In this document: positions 11,681 through 22,254 of the stretch, one piece after another
Position numbering within the stretch: position 1 is the stretch's first letter
How the letters are laid out: each line of letters starts with the position of its first letter
Source of the DNA: Temnopleurus reevesii
Taxonomy: Eukaryota; Echinodermata; Echinoidea; Temnopleuroida; Temnopleuridae
Direction: 5' to 3'
Assembly: GCA_036244855.1 (NCBI GenBank)
Contig: BQKZ01002347.1
Location: 21,756 to 55,871 of the forward strand
Length of the DNA stretch: 34,116 bases
Notes under the pieces: generated by a model
What the model saw: only the letters and a program-made list of their open reading frames with translations
Told to the model about the DNA's origin: nothing
The model's database searches: none
Translations under genes and position numbers: made by a program

Positions 11681-11787
11681 GGGGAAAAAGAAAAAGAAAA
11701 GAAGAAAAAATAAAGATAAAAGAAGAACAAAAAAGAAAAAGAAAATAAGAAAACAAATTAAGAGAAAAAAAAGCTTATTAAAAAAAG
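11681..11787. repeat. A/G-rich purine tract
   Basis: About 105 bases almost wholly of A and G on the + strand (AAAAAGAAAAAGAAAAG patterns). This explains the Lys/Arg-rich and Leu/Phe-rich open frames on the two strands. These are not genes. Confidence 0.9.
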
Positions 11788-11936
11788 TCGCCTCCCCCTT
11801 CACAGCAATTTTGGCGCCCCCTATGACGAACTCAGCATCCCTCCCCATTTCTTGCTTGCTAACCATTCGAATCATTGTATCTGAGTCCCGATTATCAGAT
11901 TCTATATTAATATTTTCTCACTTTCCACAAGAATCA

Positions 11937-12206
11937 TAGTCCAGTTGAGGACTGTATGTTCTGATAGTACCCATCTCTGCATATTCACTTACACTGAACA
12001 CACAGGGACTGCGAGCACTCAACATAACCTTACATAACCCTCTGATCTGTATACCCCTCTGTGTGTAGAGGCGCGATCAGAAGGGTATAAAGATCAGAGG
12101 GTTATGTAAGGACTATGTGGTTCAGTGCTTGTAGTCCCTGTGTGTTCAGTGTAAGAGAATATGCAGATATGGGTACTATCAGAACACGCAGTCCTCAACT
12201 GGACTA
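11937..12206. mobile_element. Snap-back MITE, copy 2 (Mutator-like, 9-bp TSD)
   Basis: Same termini as the copy at 2006 (TAGTCCAGTTGAGGACT and its reverse complement). The two halves are near-perfect reverse complements over about 110-130 nt, including CTGATAGTACCCAT pairing with ATGGGTACTATCAG and CATAACCCTCTGATCT pairing with AGATCAGAGGGTTATG. The short central loop is near 12061-12080. Flanks CAAGAATCA (11928-11936) and CAAAAATCG (12207-12215) look like a 9-bp target duplication with two mismatches. The arms are better preserved than in copy 1, which has lost part of its centre. Confidence 0.88.
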
Positions 12207-14349
12207 CAAAAATCGTTGCCATCGCCCTGTAGAATCTCAGAAAACATTAGCGGATCGGCGCCCTAGTACTGTCAACACGAACTGCGCTCGCATTGGTGCG
12301 CAACGTAGCCAGTGTTACCTCTCCACGCACATCCTTGTTAATTGATCCAATTACATGCCCTCCCCATGCATATTCGACGTGACCGCTCTCACTGTTTTAG
12401 AATTAATATCTCTTGTCTCCTTCCTTTCTTCTTACTTTCACCACCTTCAAAAGTTTCCATTGTGATAGAATATATACACCCTCTTCTTTGGAACTTCTGT
12501 CTACCAATCTTTCCATTTTTCTAAATATAAACGTGCGATACCCTTCATATTCAATACTTTATTTAACATGCCGAATTAGATTGCTTTTTTTTTATCATTA
12601 CAAGTTGTTATAGTCACAACTTTGTCCATTACAAGAACTGCAGTCATCGAACCCGTAATGATACCACTCTTCCCCCACCACATTCTCAACACCCGTTCCC
12701 CTTTAGGCAGCCAATATAGGTTTCTTTTACTCATAAGATTAAATTATCCCCCTATTTCCTGACAGAACGTAAGGTGAAACTTGGAGCAAATCACCCGTAT
12801 TTCTGACCCGCCATTTTGTTTCTATAAAGCGACGTAGAAATAGAAAGACGTGTCAACAGGTTCTTGTCTGCCAGGTCGTATTGCAAATGTGATTAATGGT
12901 TTTATGATGGATCAATCACTGCTCACGTCCCGTGTCTCTAGACCGTATCAGAACCCTGAGCGTTTCTTGGTGTCCCTCAGGGGTCTAAACGTGTACCAAT
13001 ACTACTTAACACTTTGGGAATAGACGATAGCGATGATGACACAAATATTGTGTTGAAAATAAACATGAGATTGTCTCTGTCTATAGAGATACTGGAAACT
13101 AAAGATGACGAAGCAATTATGAAATTATATGATGTATCGGGTGAAAGATCAAGATCTTTTGGCCCTTTTTCGTTATAATCATAACGAGTGACATTGCTTT
13201 CATTCCTATTCACTATTGGCATGATTAGGGATTACCGAATCGATGTGATTCTTAGAACATGCAGAATAAAACATACCTGTTGTCCACATCGAACATTTAA
13301 AATAGCATCGGACCCATGAAACGTACTGTTAATGCTGCTAGTACGTACAGTAAGCAAAACACTATATAGTCCCAACTTCAAATAAGGCATATTTTCCAAA
13401 TAAAGAGTGACACATAGGACAACGTTCTAGTGGTAGACCTCTCTGTGTACATGTACTACATCTAATCTTGTGTGACTGTAATTCAAATGACGTAAAATCT
13501 TCTAATGATCCATTCCAAAGATATTTTATAAAGACAATCGATGTCGTACAATTTTATTCATTCGTCAAAGCATTCCATAGCAGTTCTCAAGCCAGTCTGC
13601 AATTCAATTATTTTATCCAGGGTCCATTCATTTCTGGCTACATCTTCTCCCCACATTTGCTAAAGAAATTGAAAGAATTTGTAATGAAAATGATGAATGC
13701 CCCGAGCCATATCTAGCCCGTAATAACTCGTTTTTGTACAAGAATTCGATGTCTTTTGCGGTGAAAGGCAAAAGGGAGAATGGATTACAGTCACAATAAA
13801 TGGCATTGGATTGTAAAGATGCTTTTGGACTGATTGATCGTTCTAGGCCCAATTATTATCACCTCTTAAAAGAGCATGGGGGTAAAAGAGAAGTTCAAAA
13901 GGGAAGGGCAGACCGGTGAAGTATCATTTCTTGATGGTAATTCCACACATGTGACCTAGATTTATGTAATTGAGTTGGGATAGGGAATGGGTTCGAATGG
14001 GATTTGGTAAAATATTTTGCTTATGACATCACCTTCTTTTTTGTTGCCTCGCGTCTATGTAATTTGCAAGGAAATGGGTTTAGCTCTCATCATTTTCTAC
14101 ATTAGATTATTTTGTCAATTCAATATACGCTTTATTGAATTCCTTCCATTTAGGAAAAAAAATCAGTTTTAATCCATTATGTGAAGCTTAATGGTATGGT
14201 TAGTAATTTCTGTACCAATATTGCCAATCATAATGAGTTAATCATATACCTTTTAATATATTTGTATGGTTAATATAAAATTCGTTGATTAAACCTAGTA
14301 ACATTTTTACATTTTATAAAAAACTATGTCAATTTTCCCCACTTAAATA
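12207..14349. other. Intronic stretch with no recognised feature
   Basis: Apart from the flank of the MITE at 11937, I see nothing to annotate: no convincing exon, RNA gene, inverted repeat or tandem repeat. Open frames of 60-82 codons here are at the length expected by chance. Confidence 0.5.
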
Positions 14350-14408
14350 TCTCTCTCTCTCTCCCCCCCCCCCTCTCTCTCTCTCTTTCTCTCTCTCTCT
14401 CTTTCTCA
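14350..14408. repeat. CT microsatellite with C tract
   Basis: (CT)n interrupted by about eleven C bases, then further CT and TTTCT units. Confidence 0.9.
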
Positions 14409-15049
14409 CCCTCCTCCCATCTTTCCCTCCGATTCCACGGTATGGAGTTTTAGTTTTAGGCAAGATGGTCGTGAGGCTTTATAAGCAAAATGCATTCTTT
14501 TTCTTATCAAGGTAAGATATCAGGGATACCATAATTATGCATTGATCTGCCGTGTGGTTGGAGAGCATTTGCAATTTGATCAAAAAGAAAGGAAGAAAGA
14601 TATAAAATTGTTACATACATGACACTAATATCAACCAGTTTGTGATAGACAAATACATATCACTTCGAAAGTCCATTCCTTTCTAATGTCACGTTATAGA
14701 GGGTTCGTTATTTTCTGAAAGAAGTTTCGTTTGAAATTTCTGTACAACGTAAAACACGTAATGTGGAAGGTATTTATTATCACTCTTTGTGCAACAAACA
14801 TTAATAACCTAGCAATTATCTATATTTATGCACATATGACAGGAGAATTGTTGGAAATATGGACAAAAATTTTCCAAAATTTTTAACGCATGTGAAGGTT
14901 GAATAAAACCTGTGTTTTGCAAGGTGTTGCTCAACTTCTCTCTCATCTCGTACAATGTCTCCCAATTCTTTCATCAATGTCCTGTGTGAGTGATACATTA
15001 CATCCGGGTTCTTTGCTCCCATTCTTTTTCCGATCCCCAACATAATCTG

Positions 15050-15300
15050 GCCTAGAAAGGCTTCCTGAGGAGCGTGAAAACATTTACACCCCTGTACACC
15101 CCCTTAGCAACAGCCCCTATCATACATGTAGGTGTAGGACCTAACCCCTGCAAACGAGCAAGCTGACTAGGGCTTGGCCCGGTCAGTAACCCTACCTTGC
15201 TGGGGCGTCCTGGCGTGAGGGGCCGTTGTGGTTTTACCCTCATGCCGCGGGGCTTCAAAGTTATAGCCCCATATCATGCCTAACAAGGGGGTCTTGAGCT
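15050..15300. other. GC-rich island with a minus-strand open frame, origin unknown
   Basis: This segment of about 250 bp is clearly richer in GC than both flanks and has many CCCC and GGGG runs. A 68-codon open frame on the minus strand (15052-15258) is Pro/Gly/Arg-rich and resembles no protein I know. GGGGCT and AGCCCC near 15249-15270 form a short hairpin. It could be a tRNA-like SINE or a fragment of a larger repeat; neither box A/B promoters nor target duplications were found. Confidence 0.3.
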
Positions 15301-16354
15301 GCTACCGCAATTATTCTTTATTTCTCATTCAACAGTTGAACTTGAGTTTGTGCGAGCTTCAACGCGACCGATTTGTTTGACAGCCGATGGTATTTTTTCC
15401 CCGTGTGTGAAGGCCGCAGAAACAGAACACCCATCCGCTCTAAAAAATGTCCATGTCGCAAAGATTGTTAAGAGATATATGAAACTGGGTTGAATTAGCG
15501 CGGCTGCCTGTGTGATGTATTTATATCTCTGCCAAGGAACTACTTCTTAGAATGTTCTTTTTATTTTCTGCCTGCAATTACATGTATTGATGAAGGCGTG
15601 TCAAATATAAATATCAATCAATTTTGTCTGATTTTGTATTTAACCGTCACGGACATGCTCTATTTGGTATCGTAAAGTTATATGGCAACATAATATAATC
15701 ATGATTCTCTTAACTATCTACAATACAAAATTGTGCTTTCACACTGAATATCTCTTATCTATCCTAACAACGAATGCATGTCTTGACAAAATTCCTAAAC
15801 TTTGGTGTGTGTGTTGAAATTATGTCATACGTATTTCGTATTGAATTTCAATGACGTTTAAGTAATAGATGTCAACAAAATAACTTTTAATCATGTTGGC
15901 AAAATGGACATTACACTTTGGTTGAATTGTCCACCTTATACTGGTACCCACATTCAAACACACACAATGTGTGCAGAAAAGAGATGAATTGAAAAAAAAA
16001 ATAGCGTCTATATTGAAAGGTCCTCCACCATGAAGACATAATATTCATAGCCGTACCTCTTCAACACAAAAATCAAATATTTGACCACGAGATAATTTCT
16101 AGCAGTTATACCACCATCATTAATGACTGATACTCCACCGTATATTCATGCTATGAAGAATATTTTCAAATAATTGAATTTCAATTGTCATCAAACCCAC
16201 ATTTTAGTTTCGATTTGATATAATTGCTGTCAAAATGAACCGCTTTTTTTCGTAAACCACGCAATCGATATATACGAGGTTTGTGTGGGTTGATGGAACA
16301 CCCAATCATTCACAGAATATGTCATTGCAGTTAGGCTGTCTTATGAAAGATTAG

Positions 16355-16584
16355 GGACCTTTAGCATAGAAGACGGTAGGGCTGATCACAACGTTAGCTC
16401 TAAGGTCCGTTCCAGAAGGGTGCACCAACACAACGCTATACTTCTTGAATGAACCTTCGAGTTAACGTTGTGATTGGCACTCCCGTCTTGTTAGCAGTTC
16501 TCAACCTTAGCGGCCCGCTATAGATTATCCCGCGCTTGAGAAATAACGTTGTGATTGGCCAAACCGTCGTCATGCTAAAGGTCC
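16355..16584. mobile_element. Inverted-repeat MITE with 41-bp arms
   Basis: The left arm (16355-16396) starts GGACCTTTAGCATAGA and ends ATCACAACGTTA. The right arm (16544-16584) starts TAACGTTGTGATTGGC and ends TCATGCTAAAGGTCC. They pair over about 41 bp with few mismatches. A third copy of the arm, TAACGTTGTGATTGGCACTC and on, lies inside at 16463-16497, so the element has a nested or rearranged centre. No target duplication could be fixed with certainty and no coding frame is present. Confidence 0.8.
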
Positions 16585-17692
16585 GTAATACACCAAGTAG
16601 CACGGAGAAAAATCGCGACACACTTGTTATTTTACTTACATCTTGGCATCTAACAGCTGTGTTATACCAATCGCTATTTTACAGTTCGGTGATAACCATG
16701 TTGATGATTTTGAAAATGAAATACATATAGGTTTATATAAATAAAATTGTCTGTTTATTAATTAATTGAATGGAACTTCTCAAAAACATTGAAGAATGTT
16801 CGGATGTTTTCTTTTTTTACTGTTTATTTATACATATTTTCAAACTTTTTTAGTCTTGATGAGAAAATGATGACATGGAAATTTACGAGGAAAATACAAA
16901 AAAAAAAAAAATAAAAGTACGATATCTGCTTACTTATTCATATACCCAATGTTTTCATTTGACTGAAAAGTAAAAAAAAAAAAAAGACAAAAGAGAACAA
17001 AGCCACACCAAAGCTTTATAAAAAGATGAATTTAAATCCCTTTAACGAGGTTTAATTTCTATCTTCATCATGGATACTACTACATTGAATTGTATGGGAA
17101 ATCACTTTCATTAATTGTATGATTGTATGATTACCCACTTCCAATTATGTAATTTATTTGAATGTAAGATATTCATGTATTTTACATTGTACTTCTGTAT
17201 GTGTTTAAAAGAAAGTGAATTAGATAAAATAAACTGATTTTGCCAACATAATTTTTTATCTCCCTTCCTAAAAGATGAAATAGTACATCGATAAAGATTT
17301 CGTTCAATCATTGAGATCATCCACTTCTTAGTCACTACCACGTTTGCGACAGATAAAACAGTTCTGGTAATTTCTTCAACAAGATCATTAGCTTCCAAAT
17401 TCTCAATTCATTTATCCACCCTGTAGTGTAAATATCACTGATATATCTCCCTTTTCCGTACTTAATATAATCAAGATCGGGCCTATGAAATGGAAAAAAA
17501 TGAATAGAGGACGATGTGACTTTTTTTTCTATCACGGTGTGAATGGCTCCCCTCTCTTGGGCCATTGCCCGCATGAACTTCATAAAGCCGCTAAGTATCC
17601 CAGCCAATCTTAACTAACGAATCGTGTTTATAGAAATGAACCTCTCATTCCGCAAGCTCTTTATCTGAATACCTTGTCTTCATCTATTCATT

Positions 17693-17726
17693 CCTTTCTC
17701 ACTCTTTCTCTCTCTCTCTCTCCTTC
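17693..17726. repeat. CT microsatellite
   Basis: Short (TC)n tract between pyrimidine-rich flanks. Confidence 0.85.
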
Positions 17727-17749
17727 TATATTCATATTTCTCTGATATT

Positions 17750-18470
17750 AATTCTCTCTTGTTGTGCGCCGATTCTTCTCTCACCGGGCAAGTGGGTCAT
17801 ATAGAATCGGATTAAGTCAAAATCGGATGAATTCTTTATAGCCAACTCGAGAAGTGGATTTGGAAGGGGAAAGAGGCAAGATGAGGATAAATGAGATGGA
17901 AAAAGTGAGCAAAAAGTGAGAAGGGTGTTGGAATTGCGTGAAAGGGAAACCTATATCGGTGACAAAAAGGGAAATTGATACGGATTGCTAATGAATTAAG
18001 ACAAGTACTCTAGTAGGAGTCGGCCAATGCTGGCGCACAATCCCCTCATCTCCAGTCTGACCGGGCATTCGTATAGATATCGCTACAGCGTAGAAGCCTC
18101 GTTTTTAATTTCCACCAATCCAATAACAGACTCATTCTTTTTAGGGCGAGACGGATAAGGGAAAGGCGCCGGAGAAGTAAGGAAAGGTATACGAATAGGG
18201 AGAAAAGACACAGAAAAGCAGCCATATGTCATAAACCGGTTTTTTTAAAAAGATTAGCAACACGCTGCCCTGCATTTAACAATCACTGCAGATTAATGTC
18301 ACCTAAAATTTCCGAGATTAATTTGTCCAATGCGAGTCATTTTGCCATCGATCTCCTGGTGAGAAATTGAAAATCGCGAAGACAGGATGTTCCTGGGAAA
18401 TGGGATTAAATACAATGACAATGTCTACGATCGTGACCAAGAGGTGAAGATATAAAGGTGTATCTAAATG
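17750..18470. other. Unique-looking intronic block, possible regulatory DNA
   Basis: No repeats or coding signals are visible. Base composition is more balanced than the surrounding intron and includes homeodomain-type TAAT cores such as GCTAATGAATTAAG near 17988. This is only a weak pointer to cis-regulatory function. Confidence 0.25.
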
Positions 18471-18564
18471 TTATCAGCGGTTACCGAAATGGTTTTTCAT
18501 ATTTTAAATACCAATCAACTGAACTTTTGTAATAAAATGTCAGAAGCTTACATTTTATTTTGTT

Positions 18565-18729
18565 CATGCTAAGAGCATCAGGTATTTACAAAATGATTTT
18601 CTTTATCATAAAACATTTGCATGTGCAGCGCCCAAACTCTGGAATAAACTACCCCTTGATATACGAAATTCATCCTCACTATAAACGCATTCAAATCAAA
18701 GCCTAAAACTTGTCTTTTTAGCGCAGTAG
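18565..18729 (+). pseudogene. LINE reverse-transcriptase C-terminal relic
   Basis: In one + strand frame the sequence reads HKTFACAAPKLWNKLPLDIR, then NSSSL, a stop (TAA at 18682), and THSNQSLKLVFLAQ followed by another stop. The pattern AAPKLWNxLPLxIRxxSSL is the familiar end of the ORF2 protein in CR1/L2/Jockey-type non-LTR retrotransposons, normally followed by a fragment like FKSxLKTHLF. The remainder of the element upstream is too decayed to read or is missing. The stop codon inside the motif shows it is dead. Confidence 0.7.
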
Positions 18730-19353
18730 AATATATCAATATTTCTGCGCCATATAAGTATTATTATATTAATATAATCATTCTTCTGCTACCGAGTCAT
18801 ATTATTTGCATCAGTTTTGCACATGTCTTATGCTTTTCGGACGCCAAAGGGGCTAATGATTTCTCGATTTACAACATTGGGCTTTGTGAGGCTTTCCCAT
18901 ATGTGTCGTGAGCAATACTGTTGCATTTTAACCATAAGATAATGCATGTAACATGGTTTTAAATCATAACCATCATCGTTTACAAGTTGTGAGTTTTTTT
19001 TTTCATTGTTGTCGCTGGTTCTTACCTGCTAGTTTATAGTTTGTATTCTTTTTGTATGGCGATGTAGGGGAGGCAAAGTTTCCTTTCCTGTTTTAGGAAT
19101 GAGTATGATTGGTGCAAGACATGTCACATTCATTTTTCGTCAGCTCTCTAAAGCTTCTCGTTACAATTGACACCCAGAATAACATATTTGTGCTCGATTG
19201 CTTTCTGCTTCTATTTGTGACAGGGTTGACCGCTAGTTACCTGCCCTTACCTTACCTACTGTTTATCAGGGAGCACCCGGGGTCAGGAACGAAAAGCTAG
19301 TCGCTCGGGGGCCTGTTTTGCCGAGTTCCAATTTCATTTTTGCTTTAACACAG

Positions 19354-19354
19354 C

Positions 19355-19386
<32 letters not shown>
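19354..19386. repeat. (CT)n microsatellite
   Basis: About 14 perfect CT units followed by a pyrimidine-rich stretch. Confidence 0.95.
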
Positions 19387-19387
<1 letters not shown>

Positions 19388-19620
19388 CCCATCTTTCACC
19401 CGCTCTCTCTCCACCTCTTTCTACATACCCCTTTTGATTTCCCCTTACTCTTTTTTTTCCCTTGCAACTAAAATGGAGTGTATGTCTCTCACCTCAATGT
19501 TGTTTGAATTAGGTCAGAGCGAGGAAACTGGGCATAAAGCTATTTTTCCGCGCCGTTCACTGGTTTTCCCTTCCTCTAGGAGTTCTCTCTCACTCCCTCT
19601 CGAACTCGATCATGAAGACA

Positions 19621-19636
19621 CCCCCCCCCCCCCCCC
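19621..19636. repeat. Poly-C run
   Basis: Sixteen consecutive C bases. Confidence 0.95.
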
Positions 19637-19731
19637 ACTTCCATCTCGAACCGTGAAGCCTCAGTCATCTCTCCACCCATGTTATTCAGCATTAACCCTC
19701 TCACTGCTGCTCCACTATTGAGCAGTGGGGC

Positions 19732-19747
19732 GTCGTGGAACCACGAC
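19732..19747. repeat. Perfect short hairpin
   Basis: GTCGTGG and CCACGAC flank a two-base centre. A weaker pairing of CCACT with AGTGG (19711-19729) adjoins it on the left. It may be the tip of a small MITE. Confidence 0.6.
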
Positions 19748-20262
19748 ACTATACTAGTAGAATCAACACGCAATTTGAATCGAGTAGCAGTCTATTGCAG
19801 CAGTTTCATGCTTAATGTTTAAACAATTTTTCTCAAATAGATTTGTTTAATTACCATTTGTTTCATGAACACGATGAAAAGAAATTATTACTCAGTTTGT
19901 GAATTATTCCTTCAGAAGAACACCTAAAGCATTTAGAACACTATTTGATGTTCATAGTCAGGGTATAAGAGTGAAGAATAGTACCTTCGATCTGCCTTTA
20001 ATTTCGCTTCGAAAATTAAATCAAAATCTTGCGCGCGGTTATGGGTTGTCAATTATCTAAGGATAATCATGGAGGTCCATATCTTTATGAGAGATCTTTC
20101 TTGTAATTCATGGTTGAATCTGAAACGTGTGTAATAAAACAAGACCGACCAAAGATGTTTCCCAGAAAATGAGGAACAATTACAAAATAATGAGCAAACT
20201 GTTGTGCATCACACCTACAGTGCTAACAAAAATATCATCTTCAAGAATGATGTGTACTATAA

Positions 20263-20445
20263 GTCTAAGGGGTGTTGTTCAAAAGTTGCAATTGATCACG
20301 AGTTGCAGATGACTGGAACGTGCCAATCAAACTCATTGTTTCATGCGCGTCTTGTTTTTAAATGTGCATACATTATGCAAATGAAAATGCGTGTTATAAT
20401 TTGAAAAGTTGCAATTCATTTGCAGTTGATTTTGAACAACACTCC
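20263..20445 (+). mobile_element. MITE family B, copy 2, with likely 9-bp TSD
   Basis: Terminal inverted repeats begin GGGGTGTTGTTCAAAA on the left, and the right end is the reverse complement of GGAGTGTTGTTCAAAA. GTTGCAA and TGCAGTTGA motifs repeat inside the arms. Flanks GTACTATAA (20254-20262) and GTACTACAA (20446-20454) form a 9-bp direct repeat with one mismatch, if six extra bases at the left (GTCTAA) are counted as part of the element. The same family occurs at 6840-6991 in opposite orientation. No transposase is present. Confidence 0.8.
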
Positions 20446-20556
20446 GTACTACAACTAGAAAACCTATGCTGTAACAAACCCCAAGAGGTAGCCATACTGG
20501 GTTGTGTTTTGCCATGTTGTAGCAAAACGGGTGTAGAACTGTTTTGTTCAGCGCTG

Positions 20557-20565
20557 GCCGGCGGC
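20557..20565. promoter_or_regulatory. AP-2 consensus binding site (GCCGGCGGC)
   Basis: Exact match to the AP-2 consensus GCCNNNGGC inside a small GC-rich patch (about 20530-20640) of the TFAP2 intron. AP-2 proteins are known to bind such sites, so self-regulation is possible. A match this short in GC-rich DNA can also arise by chance. Confidence 0.25.
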
Positions 20566-20878
20566 GGAACTTGGTCCAACAATAGCCCAGCGATACGGGG
20601 CCCAAACTCAGAGGGGCGACCCCGGTTCGCATGCACCCTCCATGAACTCTTTCCTTTCATTGCATCTCCTCTGCTCAGGAAAGAACCATTGTACTTGAGA
20701 CTTTTATAGCCTTCAAGAAATGAGCAGAATCAGAAGAGAAAAAGTCTCAACAATAGCCACTTCCTTTTTGTCCGACAAGCCATACTCCTTCCTCTCGTAT
20801 TCGAATAAAAAAGTGTAAATTAATCAGTAATCTTGTTTTTGTTTTTTTTTCATAACCTTTTTCTCTGTTGTATTCAAA

Positions 20879-20941
20879 ACTGGTTCTCGTCACCGGTTTT
20901 ACGAGCCGTCCTACTAGCGAGTGGTGGTTGCACGAACCAGT
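20879..20941. repeat. Short inverted repeat with ACTGGTTC ends
   Basis: ACTGGTTC (20879-20886) and GAACCAGT (20934-20941) bound a 63-bp unit; further pairing inside is imperfect. Just to the right lie the smaller palindromes TGTTATTGAAATAACA and CAATTCAATTGAACAATTG. Confidence 0.45.
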
Positions 20942-21233
20942 CGTAGCAATTCAATTGAACAATTGAAATAGATGTTATTGAAATAACATGTATTCAAGGG
21001 GCATGCCGTTAAACTTGACGCTATGTCGGGGTTTATACATGTTCAAGCACCGCCCCCATGGGCCATAGTTGCAGGCCGGTTCATAACAACGTTGACGTTC
21101 TGAACTTTCAAGATGGGCATATCGGTGAATGAATCGGTGGATATAGTCCATTCATACAATTATGCGTATGATTCAATAACATGGATGAAAAATACGTGTT
21201 CTAGTTTCCCTACCAGCGACCAAACCCTCTTCG

Positions 21234-21308
21234 CATAATGACCGGAAGAAGAATTCCCATTGCCACCGTCCATTCGCTCGCCGCGTCAGTCCGCGTTCGG
21301 TCATTATG
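21234..21308. repeat. Inverted repeat with 11-bp perfect arms
   Basis: CATAATGACCG (21234-21244) and CGGTCATTATG (21298-21308) are exact reverse complements separated by 53 bases rich in CpG. This could be a very short MITE or a structured regulatory site about 740 bp before the main DNA-binding-domain exon. Confidence 0.5.
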
Positions 21309-22051
21309 ATAATCACATCCCATTGGCCATTGATTCGTTCATTGTGGAGCTACGCGTACAGAGACCAATGTGATCTGCCCAGGGGACGGACTGACTGCAG
21401 GGCCTGGGACTCCCCGAGCCCAAGTAGCAAACATATCCATATCAACTGTGCTGGTGATATCGTAATCAATGAGAACAATATACATTTGCTCGGTTCTGCT
21501 AAACTTGAGGAAACTTGAGGTCGAGTAAAAATCAATAGCACAGACCATACACTATTGAGATGGGACGAAGTTCGCTTTACCTCCTTCTACTTAATGATAA
21601 AACATAGGTATATACTGTGCTAATAAAGGTTAAATAAAGCGGTTACATGAACGAATATTGTATGTTATTTCAGTTGCCTTCTGAGAAGCAAATTTGAGCC
21701 AGTCAATCCTTAAAACATCCATACTATAATCGCATTTTTCAAAATTATTTTGTTTGCCAACTCGCTCTTTGATAAAGGAGATGTATACATGCCGCATACA
21801 TGGATGCTTTTTTTTTCAGGCGCCATCAAAGCGTTTTAATTACAACAAACAATCACCATCAGTTGGAAACTTGTTAACTTCTTCATAACCATTTGAGACT
21901 CGTAACATCTAAAGTGCATGTTATAGAGCAATCTTTTTCTCGAATAATCCAAATACGGAACAATATTCGAATTTAAACACTTTTTTTTAAATTGTATCCA
22001 GTGACACTTACTTTCTCATCATGATTTTTCATTCCCTTCCTTTCACTGCAG

Positions 22052-22253
22052 GCATCAGACAAAAGAACGAGAACGGTAAAGATGGACTGGTTGCCAACGT
22101 GACGTCACCGAATGATGTGTTCTGTTCAGTTCCGGGTCGTCTCTCACTCCTCAGCTCAACGTCCAAATACAAGGTGACCGTAGCGGAAGTACAACGTCGT
22201 TTGTCCCCACCCGAATGTCTCAATGCATCGCTGCTAGGGGGCGTCCTCAGGAG
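22052..22253 (+). CDS. TFAP2: TFAP2 (AP-2) exon: start of DNA-binding/dimerisation domain
   Basis: This exon encodes a sequence-specific transcription factor segment that acts in the nucleus. AP-2 proteins dimerise through a C-terminal helix-span-helix and bind GC-rich sites of the GCCNNNGGC type. The frame reads [12 protein letters not shown], then [40 protein letters not shown] and [13 protein letters not shown]. From FCSVPGRL onward this is nearly identical to vertebrate AP-2, while the first 20 or so residues are lineage-specific linker. The acceptor is CACTGCAG (AG at 22050-22051) after a pyrimidine tract; a possible branch A is at 22010. The donor is GAG|GTAAAA with GT at 22254-22255. 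Entry is in phase 1 and exit in phase 2. The Arg codon of the LRR end is split, AG here and A in the exon at 29403. In human TFAP2A this Arg pair is, from memory, R254/R255, a hotspot for branchio-oculo-facial syndrome mutations. No frameshift or stop is seen. The paralogue cannot be assigned; most invertebrates have one main AP-2 gene. Confidence 0.97.
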
Positions 22254-22254
22254 G

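Larger units (their letters stand above)
7208..22051 (+). other. TFAP2 intron (14.8 kb) between the linker and DNA-binding-domain exons
   Basis: The intron is defined by the GT at 7208 and the AG at 22050-22051. It holds CT and CAT microsatellites, a LINE 3' tail near 10.7 kb, a snap-back MITE at 11937, an inverted-repeat element at 16355, a LINE reverse-transcriptase relic at 18565 and a second MITE at 20263. No further coding exon could be supported: the open frames inside are short, overlap repeats or have no recognisable protein pattern. Confidence 0.85.

Noticed and set aside
20394..20709. Overlapping open frames of 88-115 codons in a GC-rich patch
   Set aside because: Frames on both strands are similarly open, overlap a MITE, and none resembles a known protein or fits AP-2 exon phases.
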